Shown one piece after another: positions 15,001 through 23,389 of a stretch of DNA of 64,000 nt. The notes beneath the pieces were generated by a model. The model was not told the origin of the DNA. It worked only from the letters and a program-made list of their open reading frames with translations, and did no database searches. The DNA comes from Nipponacmea schrenckii (lineage: Eukaryota > Mollusca > Gastropoda > Lottiidae). Location of the stretch: positions 8,060,001 through 8,124,000 of the forward strand of contig JAUJPP010000006.1 of NCBI GenBank assembly GCA_030562195.1, in the 5' to 3' direction. The translations under genes were made by a program, and so were the position numbers. How positions within the stretch are numbered: the first letter of the stretch is position 1; every line of letters starts with the position of its first letter.

Positions 15001-17503
15001 AGTTTGGCTGGCTACTTATTTTCTTGCACTTGTAGATAAACACCCCTCCAAGTGGGTGTATAAAATATGGAATATCCATTTAACTTCTTTTAGTGGCATT
15101 TAGTAACTGCGTAATAATAACTTGACACAATTATATGGATAACAATTACTTTAATAAATAACTTGCGATGTTTCAACAAAGGTACTTCCGTCTTTATCGA
15201 AACGTCGCAAGTTATTTATTAAGATAATTGTTATCCATATAATTGTGTTAAAGAATATCTATTTGATAAGGCTTAAATAGGTATATCCCAAATTTCTGGA
15301 AATATCTATTTGAACTTACTTCAGGTGGTAACTTTAAATAACGAGTTCTGATTTCATTTTGACCACTTGACCCCGGAGTTAACATTACAGCTTGAAATTT
15401 ACGGAAGCTTTCACCAATATCAGTTTTCAACTTGTCTTTGTAACTATCATAAAATTCTCTCTTAGAACGTGCTGCATCCCTTTGTGCCTTCTTTAAAACC
15501 TATATTGATAAGAATTAAATCGAATCAACAATTATTATTGTATGTTATACAGGTATGTGTAATTACATGCAAAAGGGGTCTTGTAGCCTTTCAGGATCAA
15601 TCAAAACGAACACAAAGTCTGGTATCTACAAGGGAATTATGAAACTTTATATTGTTTTCTATTTTTCATTACAAAGTTAATCTGAACCTACCTGTGCTGC
15701 TAATGGCAAACTTTTAATACCAACACCAAGATGATAAGCATCAGGAGCTTTTCTTTCATCCACAATAAAATTCATGACTTCTGGTAAATCTATCCTTTCA
15801 CTCCATTTATTATTTTTGGTCATGTAATCTTTTATATACTCTAACAGATCTAGAGATGTAATTTCTGGTATTTCTGCCACATCTTGGGGAAATCTAAAAT
15901 GTTCATAGACAACTGGCAGACACTGCAAGGGACCAAGATGAAGATTTTCAAATGATTTTTTATCAGGGTCAAATTCGATCATGCATTGCGCCAGTTCATA
16001 CAATGTATACATAGATCTTGTTTTCACAAATGCTTGAATATAAGCATTGACTTTAGCTAACATTCGAAGATGTTGATATACTGGATTCAGGTTATCAATT
16101 TTTCGGATGCCACATCCTAAATAATTGACTGCAGGAATTCCAAATCTTTGTAGAAGAAGTTGTTCTATTTTCTCCACTGAGACATATTCATTAGCATCAG
16201 CTATAAGATCAATACAATCCTGAGCTATGACTTCTATCTGAGCTTTAGACAAATTTCCACGTATACCTATACGGTCTACATGAATTGTTTTTCTTTCAAG
16301 TTTCTTCACTTTAGGGGCAGTTACATCTACAATATCAGAATCTGAGTCTGAATTTGAATCTGAATCAACAACAATTGGCTGTTGCATTTTTGACTGTTGC
16401 TGTTGTTGTTGAAGTTGCTGTTGATATAATACCTGTTGCTGTGGCAATAGCTGTTGCTGTTGAAATAGCTGTGGTTGCTGTAATAGCTGTGACTGTTGCA
16501 ATAGCAAATGTTGTTGTGAGAGAAATCTATCAGATGTCTGTGCAGTTTTTAGGGCAGTTTCTGGACAACTATTAATCAAAGTAAGTTCAGTAGCACGCCC
16601 TGGATTTCTCATAGGAATTTGAGACATTGGCAAAGCAAAATTGGAATTTTGAAATTTCAATGTTTGAGGTTGGTTGGTGTTGGATGTTGGTACAAAGAAT
16701 AGTGAACCTTTGCCTTGTTTCGTCATAACAGGAGGTTGTGGTGCCGAATTCTTTCTGTTTCTGCCTGGAAAAGCTGAATTAGACTGATTGATTGCTGGAC
16801 TTGATGAACGACTGCTTTGACAAGAACTACCTCTACTTTGTTCAGAATCAGTACGATGTCGGTTCCTTTGTTTCCGTTGCACTTCTCCAGACAAAACAGG
16901 AAAATCATCAAGAGTCACAGGCGTTGCCCCTGTTCCCCACCCCAAATCTCTTTGTGAACTAGAAGATCTCGATCTTGATGCAAGTTTATCATATGCAGAT
17001 GGATTTTTTAATCTGACCACATCTTTCTTTCCTTCTTTAACTACACACACCTTGTCCATGCCTTTTAAAACATCATTTATATTCAATACTGAAAAATCAG
17101 ATTTAGCAGGACAGCTACGAAAATACTGAGTATATTTATTCCATAATGATAGTAACTCAATACGTCCATTTTCTTTCTCCAGAAGTCTAACTAAGTTCAA
17201 TTCGAGGTCTAATAATTTCTCCTTTTTACTTCGAACTTTGGGCTGAACTTCCCCTGTTTTCAATCTTACAATCTGTTGGGCGGTTTTCTGACAATTATAT
17301 ACTTCAAAATACGATTTAAAGACTTCAGTAACTAATAACTTCTGTTGACCCAATGCATAGTACTTTGCTCCAGCACCACTTAAATTCAGTTTACTGGCAA
17401 CAGTGTTCATTAATTCATTTGTGTTCATCTCAAGCGTATCATGTAACACCTTAATAGCCATCTCTTTCCATTCCTCTCTCCGTTTTATTATATCCCCCTC
17501 CAT
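1..17503 (-). CDS. NO VEIN-like / sacsin-type GHKL ATPase, large multi-exon gene (C-terminus beyond window)
   Basis: Twenty-five coding exons join in frame (6,537 nt, 2,179 codons): 15692-17503, 15320-15499, 13917-14223, 13487-13668, 13036-13161, 12693-12859, 12200-12396, 11220-11462, 10826-10917, 10364-10588, 9961-10132, 9295-9572, 8737-8923, 7843-7999, 7607-7745, 6649-6780, 6368-6451, 4478-4663, 4146-4302, 3736-3972, 3275-3484, 2774-2955, 2400-2601, 2146-2294 and 1-534. The start is the ATG at 17503. The first exon encodes a basic N-terminus, a segment resembling a LOTUS/OST-HTH winged helix (about residues 110-170), a Ser/Arg-rich stretch, a polyQ tract (about 340-375) and an acidic Ser-Asp run. 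A Bergerat-fold ATPase follows from about residue 1270, then a NOV-type region with FAFLPLRNYGFRF and FDVPSSRE (about 1570-1600). The family is best known from plant NO VEIN and animal sacsin-like proteins; the animal role is not established. The family call is firm, function is not. Confidence 0.88.
618..2115. repeat. 36-bp minisatellite, about 40 copies, in a NOV-like intron
   Basis: A head-to-tail array with a unit near 36 bp, containing ggggttacaacttgatc and gttagtattata. It fills most of the intron between exons 2146-2294 and 1-534. Copies near 800-1350 are nearly perfect; those toward 1700-2100 are degenerate. Because 36 is divisible by 3, open frames of 12-residue repeats arise on the minus strand, but they are an artefact of the period. 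No spacers separate the units. Confidence 0.93.
4676..6215. repeat. 42-bp minisatellite, about 36 copies, in a NOV-like intron
   Basis: A tandem array of a unit near 42 bp, containing ttacatttacagcttgatg and acttactaaacataac. It lies between exons 6368-6451 and 4478-4663 and starts about 12 bp upstream (in gene sense) of the acceptor at 4664-4665. In gene sense every unit carries TTTAGTAAGT, which overlaps an acceptor-like TTTAG with a donor-like GTAAGT. Long 14-residue periodic frames on the minus strand follow from the period and are not genes. Degeneration increases beyond 6050. Confidence 0.93.
6991..7166. mobile_element. piggyBac-like MITE, copy 1
   Basis: A 176-bp non-coding element whose ends are TTAA followed by inverted CCCTTT-x-AACCCT (ttaaccctttcaacc at the left, ggttcaaagggttaa at the right). 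TTAA flanks and CCCT-starting inverted ends are hallmarks of piggyBac-superfamily elements. The interior contains a TGACGTCA palindrome at 7065-7072. It lies in a NOV-like intron. A second copy in opposite orientation is at 7413-7600. Confidence 0.75.
7413..7600. mobile_element. piggyBac-like MITE, copy 2 (inverted relative to copy 1), abutting a splice donor
   Basis: A 188-bp element with the same TTAA-CCCTTT inverted ends as copy 1, read in the opposite orientation (it begins ttaaccctttgaaccctg and ends ggttgaaagggttaa). Its right end stops six bases before exon 7607-7745, so in gene sense the donor reads GTAATA and then runs straight into the element. It also has an internal TGACGTCA (7506-7513). 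Confidence 0.75.
7843..9572 (-). other. Bergerat-fold (GHKL) ATP-binding core of the NO VEIN-like protein
   Basis: Exons 9295-9572, 8737-8923 and 7843-7999 encode the nucleotide-binding motifs in order. The N-box reads HFVLELIQNADDN (about residues 1320-1332), with the Glu/Asn pair expected for Mg-ATP binding. A degenerate G1 segment reads DDQGITLFNNELGF. The segment ICDVGRSTKGKHKYGY is typical of NOV proteins. The glycine-rich lid GYIGQKGIGFKSVF follows, near residues 1387-1400. The motifs match the sacsin/NOV branch rather than Hsp90 proper, because the G1 box lacks the usual DxGxG form. Whether this one hydrolyses ATP cannot be read from sequence. Confidence 0.88.
8114..8526. mobile_element. 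pogo/Tigger-like MITE
   Basis: An element of about 410 bp flanked by TA. Its inverted ends are cagtgaaacccctcaaaacc at the left and the complement of ggtttagaggggtttggctg at the right. TA target sites and CAG-starting ends resemble pogo-type Tc1/mariner elements. No transposase frame is present. It lies in the NOV-like intron between exons 8737-8923 and 7843-7999. Confidence 0.65.
9631..9822 (-). pseudogene. Partial 28S rRNA-derived sequence in an intron
   Basis: Read on the minus strand, this segment matches the conserved 5' part of large-subunit rRNA. It has CTTGGAATTGCAGCTCAAAG, then GGTGGTGAGCTCCATCTAAG, then GCTAAATACTTGCACAAG, then CCGATAGCAAACAAGTAC, then GTGAGGGAAAGTCGAAAGAA. It departs from rRNA consensus at many positions and stops abruptly after the last motif. 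It is therefore a diverged fragment, not a functional gene, and could be an isolated pseudogene or the head of a 28S-derived SINE. It lies between NOV-like exons 9961-10132 and 9295-9572. Confidence 0.75.
11463..12180. repeat. 40-bp minisatellite that duplicates the exon 8 splice acceptor
   Basis: About 16 copies of a unit near 40 bp (gatatcagttgtcaatatac plus tggattcacctaaaatacaa), lying immediately upstream, in gene sense, of NOV-like exon 11220-11462. The first about 30 bases of that exon are themselves one repeat unit. Each copy therefore carries, in gene sense, a pyrimidine-containing TATTTTAG acceptor followed by the true exon start GTGAATCCAGTATATTGAC. Some copies vary (ggattaacct, cgatatact). 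Confidence 0.92.
14620..15060 (+). mobile_element. Degenerate mariner transposase relic
   Basis: The plus strand from about 14704 to 15039 translates, with in-frame stops, to a mariner-type transposase C-terminus. DNTRVNTCKVAIDAIEQNG is followed after a stop by ELIPHPAYSPDLAPGDFFLF, which holds the last catalytic Asp of the DD34D triad, and then VVTAVEEWLNGKD. The N-terminal half is missing and at least two internal stops are present, so it is dead. It sits antisense in the intron between exons 15320-15499 and 13917-14223. Confidence 0.82.
15121..15252. repeat. Foldback inverted repeat
   Basis: Two arms of about 55 bp (acacaattatatggataaca / tgttatccatataattgtgt and ataaataacttgcga / tcgcaagttatttat) are separated by about 20 bp around caaaggtacttccgtc. 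This is a near-perfect hairpin about 65 bp upstream (in gene sense) of a NOV-like exon. It is probably a foldback MITE. Confidence 0.75.
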
Positions 17504-17720
17504 TTTAATCTAGTTGACTTCAATCAACCAATTACTGAAAACAGAGATTTATACAAAGTATCAGTAATCTAATAACCAATGTTAACCAATGATTTAAAGG
17601 GATACAGTCCTTAAAACATTTCTAAAACCAGTTTTCAAGAGCATCTAAAAACTACAGTTTATCCTGCTCAGTACTCACGTGACCCCCTCAATAAGCCACC
17701 ACGGTAAAGTCCTCCCAACA
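17504..17720 (-). promoter_or_regulatory. Probable 5'UTR and promoter-proximal region of the NOV-like gene
   Basis: The sequence upstream of the ATG at 17503 contains TTTTCAG at about 17535-17541 (gene sense), which could be an acceptor for a 5'UTR intron. An 8-bp palindrome TCACGTGA, an E-box of the USF/TFEB type, lies at 17675-17682. No TATA box is evident. The assignment is positional only. Confidence 0.3.
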
Positions 17721-18590
17721 ATGTAAATAAGGACTAAAAAGCAACCACTTTCATTACGCAACCTGCATGACATCTCTGATTATCTCCCATAACAAAGATC
17801 ACGTTCAGTGGTCAGTGAGATTCAATGAGATTATGGCTAATTGGTAATTAGTTAATCTTCTACAGATTAATTTTATAGCTGGTTGCTGACTAAAATTTAT
17901 AGATCACGGTGTATTGAAGATTATTATAAAGTAATGTAAAGGCTTCAAAATTTCGTTTTTAGTAAAAGTAACGCTACTGGGCTACTGTAAAATTTATCAG
18001 AAAGCAAAGTAACTTCATTTTTTTTATTGCTAAGTTTTTCAAATCTGATCCAAAAAATATTCGACCTACAAATGAAATGATTGTCTGATTGAAATATTGC
18101 ATAAGTTACTACCTCTCTTATTATATACAAGTATTCAATAAGAACTGTGTTTATGAGTACATAATCAACTTCCTAGAATGTTTATAAATAAACATTGAAA
18201 GAACATATAAATGTTAGTCAATTTACTTTATACCAGGACTACTATAAACTAATTGAATATCATATTTTCCAAGAACTTTAAAATGACATCATAATCTGTG
18301 TAGTATTTTTAATGATGACTAATACAATTGAATTTTTTTATAAGATATTACAATTTCTTTTCTTTTTCTGTCTAAATATTTTGCCTTCATTGTAATTAAA
18401 AATTATCTCTTAACCTAATAAAGGATGTCATCATATAGGACCCCTTTTATGTTAAAATGATCAATTGTGGACTAGAAAAAACCCAAGAGTTTGTCATATA
18501 GCTCTACTTTTAGTTTCAGTACCCACAATTCGTCCAAGTTAGAAAATGAAACTGAAAGCAGAGTCTTGTTAAAGATGCACTGTCATCATT
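17721..18590. other. Intergenic, no feature recognised
   Basis: AT-rich DNA with only short open frames and no splice-consistent coding pattern. I see nothing I can name here. Confidence 0.5.
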
Positions 18591-18598
18591 ATCTTACA

Positions 18599-19057
18599 GG
18601 GATAATAGGCGTTAGAACAAACACAAAATTTTAAGTTCACTAAAATTTGGACAAAAACAGTATATATCCATCAGCGGACTTACCTATACATCAAAATCCC
18701 TCTAAAATCCGATAAATCCCCAAAATAAAGTAGTTAATCATAAAACGCTTGAGCCATCCATCAAGCGATTTTCAAAATATAAAGGGAAGTAACTCTAACA
18801 TGTGGGTTTTCACGCGTCCTTGACCCCTACTGTTGAATTCCACAATGATGTTTTAGCGTTGATTTACCAGAAGCTTTTATTCTCAAACTGAATGGAATCG
18901 TCGCTGGCTCACTTTTTTTTTTTAAATTCTGAATACATTTTTATCGTGGCTTTTTAAAATTTGGTAAAGTGTGGGATGCATACTTATTTAACTAATAGTC
19001 AATATTAAACACAAATATAAGCCGTAGGACGAGTGTATTCTAACGCCTATTATCCCT
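18599..19057. mobile_element. MITE with 19-bp terminal inverted repeats
   Basis: The left end reads gggataataggcgttagaa and the right end is its exact complement (ttctaacgcctattatccc), about 460 bp apart. TA dinucleotides lie just outside the ends. No coding capacity. The superfamily is not assigned with confidence; a TA target would suit Tc1/mariner. Confidence 0.65.
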
Positions 19058-21170
19058 ATAATAAGTCAAAATCAACTCTTAATTGAATTAAAAAATGTCC
19101 TTGTAAAAGATGAAATTATGAACATAGTTATCATTCAAATTATCAGATGAATTCAGTAAATGCTGTTTTCACACAGTCTATGAATAATAAATATAGAAAA
19201 TGAAAGTGGAAATAGCCTTTCAATATCAGTAGGCCTTTGCTTATTCCTAACTATATATCTTTCAACACTATTTTACCCCCCCATCTTAATCTTAACAATG
19301 TACATTTGTTGGATGAAATGATAGATAGATCCCTGAACTGCAACTGTAGACCTAATTGTAGTTTTATGGGAATTATAAAAGGTTTTCTAAAAAAATATTA
19401 TGTGTATCATTCACTGATAAGGGAAAATTTGCCACATTTCAGCTTTTATCCACACATTTATGGTTCCAACAAATATACAAAAATTGTGTGTTTTATGAGT
19501 CACTAAGGCAAAGGGCCCAAGCTTATGTGATATGATCTATGAGCAGATATAAGTGTCCCCCATACACATAAAAAATGTTGAAAACCTTTTTATTAACTCT
19601 ACCGGTACATTAACATTACTAGCGTTTACTCTAAAGAGGAAAAAATAAGTCAAAAACAGATCTTCTGACATGATTTCTATTTAAGGGAATAAAAAGAAGT
19701 GAAAATAAAGGAATCAAGTATGGAAGACAGAAACGGGGGATGAAAAGTGAAAACTAAAAATTGTTTGGTATACTGAATATACCCCCATCTTCCTGGGCCC
19801 TGATGTTTCTGGTCTGTACATTAGGCTACTTAATTGTTGCTTAAAATATTCGGCTGTGTAAAACGACCTACCTTTTAGAACAACTTCTCTTGAACAGTTG
19901 GATTTCTACGTTTCATTTAGTTCTGTCAGGATTGCAAATAAATAAAATCAATACGTCAATTCCTGGAATTTTCTATTATCAATTTCTGATAAGCATGTAT
20001 CTTTTCTCTGAATTTGTATTAAAGGGAGCTAACTGATCTGTTTACATTTTTTCTATTCATGGTCAGGGGCGTGCCAGCAATCTGGATTATCATTATAAAT
20101 TTATATTGAAGTTACTTTAAATGGAAGACCAAGACTATCTAAATTCATAATTCTGTCCACTATTTTTAAATAAGATTGATTTTTCAACATTTGATATGAA
20201 ATTTCGGCATTTGTAGACTTCAGGTTCAATGATTGTTTATTAATATCGACATTGTAGGCCCTAATTCCAAATGGACATTTGTACTGCGAATTCAGTAACT
20301 TGTCGGGTTTAACAAATTTTGAAAAACAAATCTTGAAATACAAATCGGGAATAACAAATCTCCAAAAACATTTCTTCGAATGCAAGTTCAGAAAATTAGT
20401 ATACCATCGTTATGACTTCAGGAGGCGCTGTATGTCATTTTCAATTATCAAGTTTTTTTTTAAGAATTTCAATCACTCAGTCGCCGTTTCAAATTGTGTC
20501 CGCATCCAAAATTCGACGTTTTTGGTGCCTAGTTTTTCTGACTCTCCCCCAGCAATATCTGTCTGGGAATAGAGTCAGCAAATTTCGGACTATTTAAGGC
20601 CGAGTTGGAAATAGCTTGAAATTAATCAATTAATCAATTAGCGCATTGTAATTTTGGGCTATTTAAATGGTAGTCACCACGTAATTTTTGAGTAGCAAAA
20701 TAATTATAGACGGGTTCAAAACTATATTAGTTTTTCAAAGCCACAATCCTCATTATATATAGATTTTAATATTCATTACAAAAAACAACGAAATGTTTTT
20801 CTTCAAGTTCCATCATGCAGTTGAAGTATCTGCCACGAATTTGAAATACATGTACTTCACAAAATGTAATTTGTATATTGTATATTATGGCAATTTGATA
20901 TTTTGTATAAGGGAAGCCTGCTTTTCAAAGAGTTTCAATTATAACGTTATATATAATGCTGTTCATACTTGACAACTGCGATGCATTTTTTTAACGAAAC
21001 ATAATTAACGTTTGTGTGTACAATATTAACCAAGATATTTTCGTTCATTGCGACAAATTTGAATAATGTCGAAGTTTCAACCCGTGTTAAAACAGAAAGA
21101 TACTGAAAGTAGGGTGCTTGTCAACCACTTGTGTTTGATTGTAAAGATATTTAAATTTTCAGATGAATAC
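19058..21170. other. Intergenic, no feature recognised
   Basis: AT-rich with scattered short frames, none showing a recognisable domain. The overlapping frames at about 20100-20600 on opposite strands do not look like protein. The tetranucleotide-like run aattaatcaattaatcaatt occurs near 20620. Confidence 0.45.
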
Positions 21171-21179
21171 TGAGTCTGT

Positions 21180-22320
21180 TTTGACGCATTTTGAGTAAGT
21201 CAAGGGCAATAGCTCAAAAAGCATTAACCAAAAAATCGTCACTATCAAACTTATTTAAAATCTCATCAATATAAATGATGATACAAAATTTCATTCAAAC
21301 CAATGAAAAATGTAGTCTCTATAGGGTTTACAATTTTAACGCGGTTTGACTAAGTCAAGGGCAATAACTTAAGAACTGTTTATCGAAAAATCGCCAATTT
21401 CAAACTTGTCCGACATCTCTTCAATATAAATAATCACGGCAAGTTTCATTCAAAACCGATAAAAACTGTTGTCTCTATCGCTTTTACAAGCCAAATTTGA
21501 CTCGTTTTGACTAAGTCAAGTGCAATAACTCAAAAACAGTTCGTCGAAAAATCGCCAATTTCGAACTTGTCTGAGATCTCATCAATATAAATGATCACAG
21601 CAAGCTTCATTCAAATCCGATAAAAACTGTAGTCTCTATCACGTTCACAAGCCAATTTTGACGCGTTTTGACTAAGTCAAGTGCAATAACTAAAAAACCG
21701 TTCGTCGAAAAATCGCCAATTTTGAACTTGTCCGATATCATCAATATAAATGATCACAGCAAGTTTCATTCAAATCCGACAAAAACTGAAGTCTCTACCG
21801 CGTTCACAAGCAATTTTGGGCGGATGGATGGACCGACGGACGGACGGACAGGGGTGACGACAATATACGACCACATTATAATGTGGGCGTATAAAAAGGT
21901 CCATCCTTAGGTGATTACAAACACTCAAACTTTTCAAAAACAAGGCTAACAACTCATTAAAGATTTATCGGACATTCAATTCAAAACCTTCACACCACGG
22001 TTCATCAAATCTATAAAGAATTGTACCTAAACCACCGTCTATTAAATTCCAATGCTCCCACCAAGTTTCATTAAAATCCTCAGTACACCGTAGCTTCTAT
22101 ATAGTGTCTACAACAAATGCTCACATACAAGGGCGAGGACAATCTGGACGTATAAAAATTGTAGCTTCTTTTGCAAACACAATAAAATTTTGATGCAATT
22201 TTACAAAGTCAAGGGCAATAACTAAAAAACCGTTCATCGAAAAATCTTAAAATTCGAAATTAATCACCGACAGGGGCAACAACAATATATGTCCACATAT
22301 TCATGTGGGCGTATAAAAAA
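21180..22320 (+). repeat. Dispersed repeat with internal tandem modules and GTGGGCGTATAAA end
   Basis: Four to five modules of about 155-165 bp, each with aagtcaagggcaataact, then cgaaaaatcgccaatttc, then atcaatataaatgatcac, then ttcattcaaatccgataaaa. The run ends in a GC-rich tail with repeated gacggacggacg and then gtgggcgtataaa at about 21885-21897. A second shorter copy follows and ends at about 22318 with the same tail. Related fragments occur near 24500-24740, 30540-30880 and, inverted, at 45040-45560. The class is unknown; no open frame. Confidence 0.7.
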
Positions 22321-22499
22321 GAAATTTTTCATATAACCATTAACAAATTTGAGATGTTGAATGTCCATTATAAGAGGTAAAAAATGATGTTCTCACTATT
22401 ATGTCACTGAAATGTAATTCTGCAATTTGTTTTTAAATAAATTTACTAAAGGTAAATCTATTGACAGCTAACCCTTAATTCCCCCTCCATTAATCTAAA

Positions 22500-23389
22500 C
22501 ACATGTAAATCAAGATAACATTTTTTAACTCTTTATTCAAAATACATAAATAATCCTAAATAAAACAATGTATTTTTTCAGTATATAAAAACTATCCATC
22601 ACCAACAATGAGTATTAAACCTCCCTTAGAATAAAAAATGAATTTACTTTCATCTAAATTTGCAACTAATCTATATCTTATCCAATATTTAGAAAGCCTT
22701 TCAACTAATTATGTGGTCATATCAAAATTAAATTCAGGCTTGTAAAGTTTAACAAAGTAAAATAGTAATTTTAACATAAATATAAAATACACTTTTTTTT
22801 AATATTGATTTTCTATAAGAATAATATTTTGATTTTAGACAAAAAAGATCTTAATATGAATATGTATTAGAAATTTCTACTTGTATGTTCTCTGGACATT
22901 GGCTCTGGGTTTAATGTTAACTCTACAAAATAAAACCTGTAAGCATGTTTATTTTGTGACCATTTGGCTTGCATTGCAATTTCTACAAAGTACTTTGGCA
23001 GAAAGTCTGTGTTCCAAATGACTGCTGAATTTCAAACATCATTTCTATCCAGTATAAATATGTTGTATTAACCAGAATTTACCCTTTCTTTAAGGATATA
23101 CACTTCTCTCCTTCACACAATCAAATCAGACCATGGCTATTCAGTGAATAGTATTCACACCATGAAAGTACAAACAATGGCCATCTCAGTCTAACCTTAA
23201 CAAAGTCACTTGTATTCATGACAATAAACTCATTGTTTTCTATCTTACCAGCTAAAGACAATGACGTTGCAAAATGAAGAAATTAATACTAGGCTTATGA
23301 ACAGAAAGAATAAGAAAATATAATTGGAATGTTTGTTTCTGACAGGAAAATACAATAGACTAGAATCTATCTTTTTCTACAAATCTAAA
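22500..23389 (-). other. Probable ERGIC1 3'UTR and flank
   Basis: This lies directly downstream of the ERGIC1 stop on the minus strand. Minus-strand AATAAA polyadenylation signals occur at 22948-22953 and near 22533-22538, which would give 3'UTRs of about 440 or 860 nt. No coding pattern is seen. Confidence 0.4.

Noticed and set aside
16354..16575. Plus-strand frame opposite the polyQ tract
   Set aside because: A shadow of CAG/CTG-type repeats in the NOV-like first exon.
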